From Aquaticitalea lipolytica (GTDB lineage Bacteria > Bacteroidota > Bacteroidia > Flavobacteriales > Flavobacteriaceae): a stretch of 64,000 nt of DNA. The notes below the pieces were generated by a model. The model did no database searches and was not told the DNA's origin. It saw only the letters and a list, made by a program, of their open reading frames with translations. This document shows, piece by piece, positions 46,220 through 55,728 of this stretch (position 1 is its first letter; each line of letters begins with the position of its first letter). A program made the position numbers and the translations under genes. The DNA lies in the NCBI RefSeq assembly GCF_014641635.1, contig NZ_BMIC01000002.1:186001-250000 (forward strand), read 5' to 3'.

Positions 46220-47135
46220 ACAAGCAAATAATCCTTACCAATATAAGCGAAAACTCACGTCTTTCAATAGAGCAAGAGATGCGTGGAGCTCTATAATAGA
46301 GAAGTTTATAAAGCAAAATACAGATGCTACTGTCATTCTACCTGCATATATTGGATGGTCAAAAAACGAAGGTAGTGGAATTTTTGATCCAGTAGACAAT
46401 ACTAACATTCCATTCGCATTTTATGGCTTAAACAAACATTTGCAAATTGATTTTGAAGACTTCAAAAAAAAAGTCAAGACAAATACCAACCCAATTGTTT
46501 TATTAGTTCATTATTTTGGGTTTCCAGACTCTAACTATGATGAAATTGCTAATTGGTTAGATGAAGAGAATGTGTTTTATGTAGAAGATTCTGCACATGC
46601 AATGCTTACCGATTTAATTGGTGGAATTTGTGGCAGAAAAGCTGCTTACAATTTATTTGCACTCCATAAAATATTGCCATTAGAGACAGGCGGCTTATTA
46701 GTCGACAACCTAAAACAGAATCTCGAAATAGGCAGAAATCCTTCAAGCCTAACTAATACCCATAGTCTTGAATACGATTTCAAATCAATTTATGATAAAA
46801 GAATAACTAACTATAAACTTCTAATAAATCACCTAAAAGACATTAATGGAATAACTATTCTGTACCCAGAGTTGAAAGAAGGTGTTTGTCCACAAACTTT
46901 ACCTGTTTTAATTCATGACACTAATAGAGATGCTATTTATTTTGAAATGAACAAAAGAGGATTCGGATTTGTGAGTTTATATCATACTATGATAGAGCAG
47001 TTAGAAAATTCGACCTTCGAATCAGCAATTTACACATCAAAACATATAATTAACCTTCCTGTCCATCAAGACTGTGAAGAGGCTGATTTAGTTGATATGA
47101 TTAAAAATTTTAAACTAGTATTAAACAACGGTTAG
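46203..47135 (+). CDS. DegT/DnrJ-like PLP aminotransferase
   Basis: 310 residues. It has VILPAYIGWS, LLVHYFGFPDSNYDEI, the cofactor segment VEDSAHAML and the PLP lysine in ALHKILPLETGGLLV (about residue 156). It is shorter than usual DegT enzymes (~370 residues), with the N-terminal arm reduced. The first 17 bases overlap the previous aminotransferase-like gene, so the two may make a heteromeric pair. It probably aminates a keto-sugar or acts on a side group of the glycan. Confidence 0.72.
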   Translation: MDRVTKQANNPYQYKRKLTSFNRARDAWSSIIEKFIKQNTDATVILPAYIGWSKNEGSGIFDPVDNTNIPFAFYGLNKHLQIDFEDFKKKVKTNTNPIVLLVHYFGFPDSNYDEIANWLDEENVFYVEDSAHAMLTDLIGGICGRKAAYNLFALHKILPLETGGLLVDNLKQNLEIGRNPSSLTNTHSLEYDFKSIYDKRITNYKLLINHLKDINGITILYPELKEGVCPQTLPVLIHDTNRDAIYFEMNKRGFGFVSLYHTMIEQLENSTFESAIYTSKHIINLPVHQDCEEADLVDMIKNFKLVLNNG

Positions 47136-48176
47136 ATGCAATTAAAAATTTTAGATTTAAGCAATACTAATGATGTTCATCTTTATAATGAAGTATATAA
47201 CTCCATTAAAGAGAAAATACCTTATTACAGAGCTGAATTTATTGATACTTTTTCTTTAGGATTAAAAAACACCTACTCTTTTTTATTTAGCGATGGTTCT
47301 AACCACATGATCATAATGCCATTTCATCTTCGTGAAATTGAGTATCATGACACTACAAAATATTATGATGTAATATCAACTTATGGTTATAGTGGTCCAT
47401 TATTTAATGACACTGTCACTGATACAAGCATAAAACAATTTTGGAGCAAAGTTGATGAATGGTATGCCCAAAATAATATTGTTTCAGAATTTATTCGATT
47501 CAATTTAGGTAACAATCATTTATATTATTCTGGCACTTGTAATCCAACATTATTAAATATAAAAGGAAATCTTTTAGAGCCAAATACTCAATGGGAAAAT
47601 TATGATAGAAAAGTTAGAAAAAATGTAAATAAAGCTATTAAACATGGTTTAAGAATTGACATTTATTATAGAAATATAACTCCTATTATATTCGAACATT
47701 TTTATAATATCTACATTGAAACTATGGATAGAGCAAATGCTTCTAAAGAATATTATTTTTCAAAACAAAAAATTGAATCTTTCATTGGCTCTCTTAAAGA
47801 TAATTGTGCAATAGCAATTGCGTATAAAGAATCAACACCTATAGCATCAGAATTAGTGTTATTATCAAAATCAAATATGTATTCCTTTTTAGGAGGTACG
47901 CGATCAGATTATTTTAAGTTACGCCCCAACGATTTACTAAAAGATAAGTTAATTAATTGGGCTTATACCAATGGGTTCAAGCACTATATTTTAGGTGGTG
48001 GCTATGGAAGTAATGATGGAATTTATAATTTCAAGAAAACATTTTTTCCAAATGATGTAGCAATATTTTATACAGGTAGAAAAATAGTTAACAAGAACAT
48101 TTATAACCAGCTTTCCAATATAACAGAAGAAACACCAAATACTAATGATACTTTTTTTCCTTTATACAGGAAATGA
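47136..48176 (+). CDS. FemAB/GNAT-like aminoacyl or acyl transferase
   Basis: 346 residues with the double-GNAT layout of FemA/FemB-like proteins: STYGYSGPLF, the central NYDRKVRKNVNKAIKHGL segment and a second domain with IAIAYKESTPIASELVLLSKS and HYILGGGYGSNDGIYNFKKT. FemAB proteins transfer amino acids to peptidoglycan precursors; relatives in exopolysaccharide loci may N-acylate glycans. Directly after two PLP enzymes and an ATP-grasp gene, transfer of an amino acid or acyl group to an amino sugar is plausible. Confidence 0.75.
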   Translation: MQLKILDLSNTNDVHLYNEVYNSIKEKIPYYRAEFIDTFSLGLKNTYSFLFSDGSNHMIIMPFHLREIEYHDTTKYYDVISTYGYSGPLFNDTVTDTSIKQFWSKVDEWYAQNNIVSEFIRFNLGNNHLYYSGTCNPTLLNIKGNLLEPNTQWENYDRKVRKNVNKAIKHGLRIDIYYRNITPIIFEHFYNIYIETMDRANASKEYYFSKQKIESFIGSLKDNCAIAIAYKESTPIASELVLLSKSNMYSFLGGTRSDYFKLRPNDLLKDKLINWAYTNGFKHYILGGGYGSNDGIYNFKKTFFPNDVAIFYTGRKIVNKNIYNQLSNITEETPNTNDTFFPLYRK

Positions 48177-48230
48177 AATTAATATTATACTTTTGTTTAA
48201 AACTACGAACCACTTAAATACAGCCCTATT

Positions 48231-49241
48231 ATGATTAACGACGGACATCTAGTAATCTCTTTAGACTTTGAACTTCATTGGGGAGTTTTTGATGTGCGAA
48301 CCGTTGAAAGCTATAAAAACAACTTATTGCAAGTACGACCAGTGATTACCAGAATGATAGGGTTAGCTGACGCTTATGATGTTAAATTAACATTCTCAAC
48401 TGTTGGCTTTTTATTTGCTGAAAACAAAGAAGAACTTAAAAAATACCTACCTAAAAACAAGCCTACCTATAAAAACCAAAAATTATCACCTTACCCTCTA
48501 CTCGACTCAATAGCTGATACTGAAAATGAAGACCCATTTCATTATGCAAAATCGGTTATCAATGAGATTAAACAAAATGGAAATCATGAAATTGGCACTC
48601 ATACTTTTAGTCATTATTATTGTCACGGATTGGGACAAACCGTTGAACAGTTTGAAGACGATTTAAATTCAGCAATTGCAATAGCAAAAGAAATGGATAT
48701 TACTCTAGAGAGTATTGTGTTTCCAAGAAATATGATAAATTCAGACGACCCTATTGACAAACCATATATAGATGTTTGCTATAAAAAAGGAATCAAATCA
48801 TTTAGAGGCAAAAAAAAAGCGTATATGTATAATGTTCACTCAACAAAATTTTATCACAGTTGGTATATTTTTAAATTATTAAGGATTACTGATGCTTATT
48901 TGAATGTTTCAGGAATCAACACTTATAGAGTAGAAAAATTCTATAAAAAAAATAAGATACTCAATTTACCTGCTTCCATTTTACTTCGAAATTACTCAAG
49001 CCTATTATCGTTTCTAGAGCCATTAAAGATCAAACGAATTAAGAGAGGTATGAAATATGCCGCTAGACACAATGAGATGTTCCATATTTGGTTTCATCCT
49101 CATAACTTTGGCACTCATACAGACAAAAACTTCAAAAATTTAGAAATGATTTTTAAACACTACAAAGAGCTAAACAAAAAATACGGCTTTAAAAGTGAAA
49201 CAATGACTGGGCTTACTAACAAAATAACAGCTAAACATTAA
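48231..49241 (+). CDS. Polysaccharide deacetylase (NodB-type, CE4)
   Basis: 336 residues. The NodB fold is shown by the N-terminal VISLDFELHWGVFD (metal/catalytic Asp), NGNHEIGTHTFSHYYC (His pair that binds the metal) and ESIVFPRNMIN. The C-terminal region FHIWFHPHNFG may hold the other catalytic residue. CE4 enzymes remove N-acetyl groups from glycans. There is no signal peptide, so it might act in the cytosol on lipid-linked intermediates. It closes the first transcription unit of the locus and is followed by a hairpin. Confidence 0.87.
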   Translation: MINDGHLVISLDFELHWGVFDVRTVESYKNNLLQVRPVITRMIGLADAYDVKLTFSTVGFLFAENKEELKKYLPKNKPTYKNQKLSPYPLLDSIADTENEDPFHYAKSVINEIKQNGNHEIGTHTFSHYYCHGLGQTVEQFEDDLNSAIAIAKEMDITLESIVFPRNMINSDDPIDKPYIDVCYKKGIKSFRGKKKAYMYNVHSTKFYHSWYIFKLLRITDAYLNVSGINTYRVEKFYKKNKILNLPASILLRNYSSLLSFLEPLKIKRIKRGMKYAARHNEMFHIWFHPHNFGTHTDKNFKNLEMIFKHYKELNKKYGFKSETMTGLTNKITAKH

Positions 49242-49253
49242 CTAAATACATTA

Positions 49254-49277
49254 ACGACAAAAACTGTTTTTGGTCGT
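49254..49277 (+). terminator. Possible terminator after the deacetylase gene
   Basis: ACGAC ... GTCGT arms (49254-49258 and 49273-49277) enclose an A-run/T-run that extends the stem, with one bulged G. The sequence downstream (TGTTTATTTGG) is T-rich but not a clean U-tract. Support is moderate. A 225-bp gap follows, so the locus is probably split into two transcripts here. Confidence 0.5.
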
Positions 49278-49466
49278 GTTTATTTGGTTGTTCTTGTCTA
49301 ATTAGCTGATATTTAATCAAAATTTATCTGTTTTAAATGTATTGCATTCACATATTTAGTAACTTTAATATGTGTTTATTATAGAATTAATAGTTAGGTT
49401 TTATGTCCCAAGCTCCCTCACTAGACATGAAAATTGAATAGTAATAAACTTACTTAATAGTAACTT

Positions 49467-50591
49467 ATGAATACTAAAATATGGTTATCTTCTCCACACA
49501 TGAGTGGTAAAGAGCAGCAATATATAGACGATGCTTTTAAATCTAACTGGATTGCTCCTTTAGGGCCAAATGTAACTGGTTTTGAAAGCGACATTCAAAG
49601 TTATTTAGGAGAAGGTAGTAATGTAGCTGTATTAAGCTCTGGAACAGCAGCCATACATTTAGGATTGGTTTTACTAGGCGTTGCAAAAGGTGATGAAGTT
49701 ATTTGTCAAAGTAAAACATTTTCTGCATCTGCAAACCCAATAGCATATTTAGGTGCAACTCCTATTTTTGTTGATAGCGAAAGCGACACATGGAATATTT
49801 GTCCTGAACAGCTAGAAATAGCAATAAAAGACCGAATAGCAAAAGGCAAAAAACCTAAAGCAATTATTGCAGTTCATCTATACGGAATGCCTTATAAAGT
49901 GTCTGAAATTAATCGTGTTGCAGAGACTTACAACATTCCTGTATTGGAAGATAGTGCCGAAGCGCTTGGTAGCACATATAGCAATGAAAAATGTGGTACA
50001 TTTGGTACAATATCCATTTTGTCATTTAATGGTAACAAAATCATTACCACTTCTGGTGGTGGAGCTTTAGTTACTAAAGACAAAAGTATAAAAGATAAAG
50101 CCGTGTTTCTTGCCACGCAAGCTAGAGATAATGCTGTAGAGTATTTGCATTCTCAAATTGGTTATAATTACAGAATGTCTAATGTTATAGCAGGAATTGG
50201 TAGAGGGCAAATGCAAGTTATAGACAATCGAGTTGAGTTAAGACGACAAAACTATAATTTTTATGAGAGCCATTTAAAGAACATAAATGAGATTACTTTT
50301 TTAAGTGAGCCTAAAGGGCACTTTTCTAACAGATGGCTGTCTTGTATTTTAACTAATTCTGAAAAAACAAGAGAAGGATTAAGAATTGCTTTAGAGAAAG
50401 AAAACATTGAAAGTAGACCACTTTGGAAACCAATGCATCAGCAACCAGTATTTTTGGAATGTCCAAAATATTTAAACGGTGTATCTGATGACTTATTTAA
50501 AAAAGGATTATGTTTACCTAGTGGCTCTAACCTAACTGATAATGAGAAAAATAGAGTTTTATCAACTATACAAGCCTACTTTGATAACTAA
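49467..50591 (+). CDS. UDP-sugar PLP aminotransferase (DegT/DnrJ/EryC1/StrS; PglE/PseC-like)
   Basis: 374 residues of standard DegT length. Motifs: MSGKEQQYIDDAFKSNWIAPLGP, LSSGTAAIHLGLVLLGV, EDSAEALGS and the PLP lysine in SFNGNKIITTSGGG (about residue 191). Relatives aminate UDP-4-keto-6-deoxy-GlcNAc at C4, the product of the dehydratase encoded next. It starts the second part of the polysaccharide locus, and its last base is the first base of that dehydratase gene. Confidence 0.9.
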   Translation: MNTKIWLSSPHMSGKEQQYIDDAFKSNWIAPLGPNVTGFESDIQSYLGEGSNVAVLSSGTAAIHLGLVLLGVAKGDEVICQSKTFSASANPIAYLGATPIFVDSESDTWNICPEQLEIAIKDRIAKGKKPKAIIAVHLYGMPYKVSEINRVAETYNIPVLEDSAEALGSTYSNEKCGTFGTISILSFNGNKIITTSGGGALVTKDKSIKDKAVFLATQARDNAVEYLHSQIGYNYRMSNVIAGIGRGQMQVIDNRVELRRQNYNFYESHLKNINEITFLSEPKGHFSNRWLSCILTNSEKTREGLRIALEKENIESRPLWKPMHQQPVFLECPKYLNGVSDDLFKKGLCLPSGSNLTDNEKNRVLSTIQAYFDN

Positions 50592-52474
50592 TGATTGAAA
50601 TACTACATAAAATATCGCAAAAGTATGCATCTAAATGGCTTATAATGCTATTAGACTTACTTGTTGTGCTTTTTACTTTTTTTATAGCGTATCTCATTCG
50701 TTTTAACTTTAGTATTGATTTCGATATAAAACTTTTACTTAATCAACTTCCGTTTGTAGCATTAGCAGCATTTATTAGTTTTTTAAGTGTAGGTTCTCAC
50801 AAAGGTGTTGTTCGTTTTACAGGTTATAAAGACATAATCAATATTATTATTGGTGTTAATATACTGGCAACAATACTGATTATTTCTACATTTTTGAGTA
50901 GAAAATTAAATTTCGATGACGTTTTTAATATTTCAGGGTCAATAATTTATATACACTTATTATTAAATATTCTTTTTCTCACTGGGTTTAAATTATTTAT
51001 TAAATCGTTGTATAATAACTTAATGCAAGACTTTAAAACTACCAAAAGAGTATTAATTTTTGGCGCTGGTAATGCAGGAATGATTACCTACGACGCTATT
51101 AATAATGACTCAAAAAACGGTTATGAGGTTATTGGTTTTATTGATGATAATGAGCAAAAAGTTGGCAAAAAAATCAACCTATTAAAGGTTTATAGTCTTG
51201 ATAAGATAAATAAGAAATTTGTAACAAATAATGACGTAGAAGAGGTTATTATTTCGGTTCAAAACATTGAATCGTCCAGATTATTACAAATTACAGGGCA
51301 ATTATTTGCACTTGGCTTAAAAGTAAAAATTGTACCTCCTGTTCAACATTGGATTGATGGTGATTTAAGCTTAGGCCAGATTAAAGAAGTAAATATAGAA
51401 GATTTACTAGGCAGACAGCAAATCTCAATTAAAAACAGCGCATTGATTGATGAGTACGATAATCAAATTATATTCATTACAGGTGCAGCTGGATCTATTG
51501 GAAGCGAATTAGCACGTAAAGTTTCAGAATATCGTTACAAAAAACTAATACTTATTGATTCAGCTGAATCTTCACTTTACAATATAGAGCAAGAATTTAA
51601 CCGAAACGGAAAAGTAAATTTTGATGCCATTGTTGGCGATATTAGAGATCATAACAGAATGGAACAGTTGTTTGACTTATACAAACCAAAAATTGTATTC
51701 CATGCTGCAGCCTATAAGCATGTTCCGTTAATGGAAAACAACCCATATGAAGCTGTAAGTGTTAATGTTATTGGCACCAAAAACATTGCAAGTTTATCAG
51801 TAAAATACAATGTAAATAAGTTTGTATTTATATCAACTGATAAAGCTGTAAACCCAACAAATGTAATGGGAGCAACTAAACGCGTAGCTGAACTTTATGT
51901 TAACTGCTTACAAGGGCAAAGACAAACAAAGTTTATTACCACTCGATTTGGAAATGTACTTGGTTCAAATGGTTCAGTAATACCTTTATTTAAAAAGCAA
52001 ATTGAAAATGGTGGACCTTTAACCGTTACTCATAAAGATATTACACGCTATTTTATGACAATCCCAGAAGCTTGTCAATTAGTACTGGAAGCAGCAACTA
52101 TGGGTAATGGTGGAGAAATTTTTGTGTTTGATATGGGAAAAACAGTTAAAATATTCGATTTGGCTGTAAACATGATAATCTTATCAGGTTTAAGATATCC
52201 TGAAGATATAGACATAAAAATAACAGGATTGCGACCTGGAGAGAAAATATATGAGGAGTTGTTGGCTGATGGTGAAAACACTAAACCAACATATCATGAA
52301 AAAATAATGATTGCTAAAACAAAGCAACTAGATATTAACGACATTGAACTTAAAATAGAAAGATTATGCTCTGCTAACATAAAAATGCAAAATTTGGAAA
52401 TAGTATCTTTAATGAAGGAAATTATACCAGAGTATGTGTCAAATAATTCTAAATATGAAGTTTTAGATTCTTAA
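50591..52474 (+). CDS. UDP-N-acetylglucosamine 4,6-dehydratase, membrane-bound (PglF/WbpM/CapD-like)
   Basis: 627 residues. Four N-terminal membrane helices (about 15-37, 47-65, 82-106, 112-133) precede a first Rossmann domain (IFGAGNAGMITYDAI, ~155) and a second, catalytic SDR domain (FITGAAGSIGSELARKV, ~295). The active-site strand is FVFISTDKAVNPTNVMGATKR in the WbpM manner, near residue 415. It makes UDP-4-keto-6-deoxy sugar from UDP-GlcNAc, which the preceding aminotransferase then aminates. Length is normal for the family. Confidence 0.93.
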   Translation: MIEILHKISQKYASKWLIMLLDLLVVLFTFFIAYLIRFNFSIDFDIKLLLNQLPFVALAAFISFLSVGSHKGVVRFTGYKDIINIIIGVNILATILIISTFLSRKLNFDDVFNISGSIIYIHLLLNILFLTGFKLFIKSLYNNLMQDFKTTKRVLIFGAGNAGMITYDAINNDSKNGYEVIGFIDDNEQKVGKKINLLKVYSLDKINKKFVTNNDVEEVIISVQNIESSRLLQITGQLFALGLKVKIVPPVQHWIDGDLSLGQIKEVNIEDLLGRQQISIKNSALIDEYDNQIIFITGAAGSIGSELARKVSEYRYKKLILIDSAESSLYNIEQEFNRNGKVNFDAIVGDIRDHNRMEQLFDLYKPKIVFHAAAYKHVPLMENNPYEAVSVNVIGTKNIASLSVKYNVNKFVFISTDKAVNPTNVMGATKRVAELYVNCLQGQRQTKFITTRFGNVLGSNGSVIPLFKKQIENGGPLTVTHKDITRYFMTIPEACQLVLEAATMGNGGEIFVFDMGKTVKIFDLAVNMIILSGLRYPEDIDIKITGLRPGEKIYEELLADGENTKPTYHEKIMIAKTKQLDINDIELKIERLCSANIKMQNLEIVSLMKEIIPEYVSNNSKYEVLDS

Positions 52475-52500
52475 AATAATTTAACCTAACTAAAAATAAA

Positions 52501-53292
52501 ATGACTACAAAAATTCAACCAAATAAGCTTATAAATGCATTTGCATTTTTGTCAATATTAATAATAACATCTTGTGGCACAAGAAAAGATCTTGTTTATT
52601 TTCAAGATGAAGTTCTTACTGAGGCTGATTTAAATTATACTCAAGATTCTGAATTAACTTTTATGGTTGGTGATTTGTTAACTATAGATGTATCAGCATT
52701 AGACCCAGAAGTAGTTAAACCATTTAACCTACCTCCTGTTTCTTACAATTCTACTGTAATTAGCGCTCAAGGTACATTAAGAATGCAAACTTATTTAATA
52801 GATAATAATGGTAATATTGAGTTTCCAGTTCTTGGAACAATAAAAATGGAAGGATTAACTCGCTCTGGAGCTAATGATTATTTAAAAGAGCAGCTATTAG
52901 AGTATGTTAAAAATCCTATAGTAAATATACGACTTGCAAACTTTACTATCACAGTTCTTGGAGAGGTAAATAAACCAGGAACATATACAATACAAGATGA
53001 AAGAGTATCACTTACAGAAGCATTAGGTTTAGCTGGTGATTTAACTATTTATGGAAAAAGAGATAATGTGTTTTTAATAAGAGAAAGAGATGGTAAAAAA
53101 CAATACACCAAATTCGATTTAACATCTATAAGAGTTTTACAATCGCCTAATTATTATTTAGCTCAAAACGATGTTATTTATGTTGAGCCAAATAAAGCAA
53201 GAATTAGACAATCGTCTTACAACCAAAACAATGGTGTAATCATATCAGCTGTGGCAACTCTAGCTACAATTGCTGCTATTTTGATAAAATAA
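52501..53292 (+). CDS. Outer-membrane polysaccharide export lipoprotein (Wza-like)
   Basis: 263 residues. A lipoprotein signal with lipobox around C25 (SILIITSCGTRKD) is followed by a polysaccharide export domain (MVGDLLTIDVSALDPEVV, NGNIEFPVLGTIKMEGLTR) and a SLBB-type domain (FTITVLGEVNKPGTYTI, ITEALGLAGDLTIYGKRDNV-like segment). A hydrophobic C-terminal helix (about 244-262) may cross the outer membrane as in Wza. It works with the adjacent Wzc-like kinase to export the polymer. Confidence 0.92.
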   Translation: MTTKIQPNKLINAFAFLSILIITSCGTRKDLVYFQDEVLTEADLNYTQDSELTFMVGDLLTIDVSALDPEVVKPFNLPPVSYNSTVISAQGTLRMQTYLIDNNGNIEFPVLGTIKMEGLTRSGANDYLKEQLLEYVKNPIVNIRLANFTITVLGEVNKPGTYTIQDERVSLTEALGLAGDLTIYGKRDNVFLIRERDGKKQYTKFDLTSIRVLQSPNYYLAQNDVIYVEPNKARIRQSSYNQNNGVIISAVATLATIAAILIK

Positions 53293-53308
53293 TATTCTAT
53301 AATCCAAA

Positions 53309-55666
53309 ATGAAACAACAGGCCCAAGAATCAAATAGTGAATTAAGAGAAAAATTAGATTTATTCATTTCTAAATGGAAGCTAATTTTAGTATGTGTAAT
53401 ACTGGCTTTTATTTTAGCATTTTTGTATTTAAGATATGCAACTTACGAATACCAAGCTACAGCATCAATCAAAATTAATAATGATAAGAATAGTAGTAAG
53501 CTACCAGAAATATCATCACTAGAAACTTATGGTCTATTTTCTTCCGATTTCAGTAATATTACTGACGAAATGGAAGTTATTAAATCTAGAACTCTCTTAA
53601 GAAAAGTTGTAGAAGAACTTGATTTAAATATTAAATATATTGTTAGAGGGCGTATTAAAGAAGTAGAAGATTATTTAAACCCTCCTATTAGTATAAATTT
53701 TCTTGCGAACGATTCAATAATAAATAAAATAGACACAACACTGTATGTTAAAATACTTACTCCTACAAAGTTTAGCTTAACAAGTACAGAGAGTAACGAA
53801 CTTTTAAATTTAGAAGCAGACGACGCAAGAGTTTATGCTTTTGGTGATAAAATAAAAACTGGTTTTGGAAATATTATTTTCACTCCTAATATTGAAAAAG
53901 ACTCAGTTAAAGTTGGTGCCAGTATAAAAGTTGTAATGAGCTCTGTAGATAGAGTTGTTGAAGGTTATCAAGCTAAAATAAATGTGTCTAATAACATTGG
54001 TTCAGACATTATAAGTATTTCAGTTAATGAAAATCTAAAGGATAAAGCAAGTTTAATTTTAGATAAAATAATTGAAAAATATAATGAAGATGTCATCAAT
54101 GACAAACAATTAATTGTTCAGGCGACATCAGATTTTATTTCCAATAGGCTACAACTTGTATCAAAAGAATTAGAAGAGGTCGATTTTACTGCTGAAACAC
54201 TTCAAAAGAGTAATAGATTAACTGCTTTAGCATCTCAATCAAATATCTTTTTAGAAAGTGAAAGAGAAAATGAAACAAAGCTTATTAATACTGCAAATCA
54301 AATTCAGTTAATTGATTATGTAAAAGAACAAATTACTAGCAATAATAAAGAATCTGATATTTTACCAGCAGATATTGGTATTGCTGATAATTCTGTTTCT
54401 CAACTTACAAAAAGCCATAACGAGTTAGTGTTGCAAAGAGATAGAATTTTAAAAAATTCGAGCGAAAAAAACCCAACAGTAATAAACCTAAACAATCAAA
54501 TTAATGCGTTAAAATCTAGCTTGGTATCTAGTTTAGATAATATGAGATCTACAAGTAAAATTACTTTGGATGCTTTAAGCCAAGAAGACGAACGCATTAG
54601 AGGTCAAATTTATTCGGCTCCTGGTAAAGAACGTCAGTTTAGAGATATTAAACGTCAGCAAGATATTAAAGAGTCATTGTATTTATATTTATTACAAAAG
54701 CGTGAAGAAACAGCAATACAATTAGGGCTATCATCTCCTAATGCGAAAATTATTGACAAAGCTTATACTTCAGCTATTCCAATAAGCCCTAAACGTTTAT
54801 TTGTGTATTTAGCAGCACTTATTTTTGGAATTATGATTCCGTCGATGTTTATTTATCTATCTAGTATTTTAGATACAAAAATTCATAATAAAAACGATTT
54901 AGCGAAAGTTTTAACAATACCTTTCTTAGGAGATATTCCAAAATCAGACCCTAAACGAAGACTTATAAAAAAGGTAGATTATTCACCAAAAGCTGAAGCA
55001 TTTAGAATAATAAGATCTAATATAGATTTTATTTTAAAAGGCAATAAAAAGAAGTGCAAAACACTTTTTGTAACGTCAACAAAAGCACAAGAAGGAAAAT
55101 CACATACATCAATAAATCTAGCATCATCTTTAGCGTATTCTGAAAAAAGAGTTTTACTTATTGAAACTGATATTAGAGTACCAAAAGTAAATGAGTATCT
55201 AGAGATTAAAGCAGATAAAGGTTTAACAGATTATATATCTGACCCAGACCTAACTATAGATGATGTTACTACTTCTGTAAGCACTAATAAGTTTTTAAAG
55301 ATAATTCCATCAGGCACTATTCCACCAAATCCTGCTGAATTATTAATGAATGATCGTGTTAGTACGCTTTTTGATGTAGCACAAGACGATTATGACTATA
55401 TAGTTGTTGATACTGCTGCTGTTGGCTTGGTTACTGATACTTTACTAATTAGTAATTATGCAGATTTGTTTATTTATGTGGTTAGCGCAAATAATGTTGA
55501 TAAACGACAATTACATATTGCACAAACGCTTTACGATGAAAACAGATTACCACATATGACTATTTTATTAAATGGAACTAATGATAAATCTAGAGGTTAT
55601 GGCTATGGTTATGGAAACAATCCTCACAAAAAGAAAAAGAAATGGTGGCAATTTTATAAAAAATAG
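53309..55666 (+). CDS. Polysaccharide co-polymerase / BY-type tyrosine kinase (Wzc-like)
   Basis: 785 residues. A first membrane helix (about 20-42), a periplasmic Wzz domain with long coiled-coil (about 260-440), a second helix (about 495-517), then a cytosolic BY-kinase with Walker A (TSTKAQEGKSHTSINLA, about 587-603), Walker A' (VLLIETDIRVPK) and Walker B (YIVVDTAAVGLVTDT). The C-terminal Tyr-rich GYGYGYG stretch is the likely autophosphorylation cluster. It controls chain length and export with the Wza-like protein. A very strong terminator follows. Confidence 0.94.
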   Translation: MKQQAQESNSELREKLDLFISKWKLILVCVILAFILAFLYLRYATYEYQATASIKINNDKNSSKLPEISSLETYGLFSSDFSNITDEMEVIKSRTLLRKVVEELDLNIKYIVRGRIKEVEDYLNPPISINFLANDSIINKIDTTLYVKILTPTKFSLTSTESNELLNLEADDARVYAFGDKIKTGFGNIIFTPNIEKDSVKVGASIKVVMSSVDRVVEGYQAKINVSNNIGSDIISISVNENLKDKASLILDKIIEKYNEDVINDKQLIVQATSDFISNRLQLVSKELEEVDFTAETLQKSNRLTALASQSNIFLESERENETKLINTANQIQLIDYVKEQITSNNKESDILPADIGIADNSVSQLTKSHNELVLQRDRILKNSSEKNPTVINLNNQINALKSSLVSSLDNMRSTSKITLDALSQEDERIRGQIYSAPGKERQFRDIKRQQDIKESLYLYLLQKREETAIQLGLSSPNAKIIDKAYTSAIPISPKRLFVYLAALIFGIMIPSMFIYLSSILDTKIHNKNDLAKVLTIPFLGDIPKSDPKRRLIKKVDYSPKAEAFRIIRSNIDFILKGNKKKCKTLFVTSTKAQEGKSHTSINLASSLAYSEKRVLLIETDIRVPKVNEYLEIKADKGLTDYISDPDLTIDDVTTSVSTNKFLKIIPSGTIPPNPAELLMNDRVSTLFDVAQDDYDYIVVDTAAVGLVTDTLLISNYADLFIYVVSANNVDKRQLHIAQTLYDENRLPHMTILLNGTNDKSRGYGYGYGNNPHKKKKKWWQFYKK

Positions 55667-55689
55667 AAAACGCTATTAAATACAATAAG

Positions 55690-55728
55690 AAAAAGATTCT
55701 TTTCCTACTTCTGGAAAAGAATCTTTTT
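55690..55728. terminator. 16-bp bidirectional terminator at the end of the polysaccharide locus
   Basis: Perfect stem AAAAAGATTCTTTTCC / GGAAAAGAATCTTTTT (arms 55690-55705 and 55713-55728) with a 7-nt loop. The right arm lies in the coding end of the convergent GNAT-like gene, and the stop codon of that gene (55705-55707) falls at the loop. Both directions have a U-run. Confidence 0.92.
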
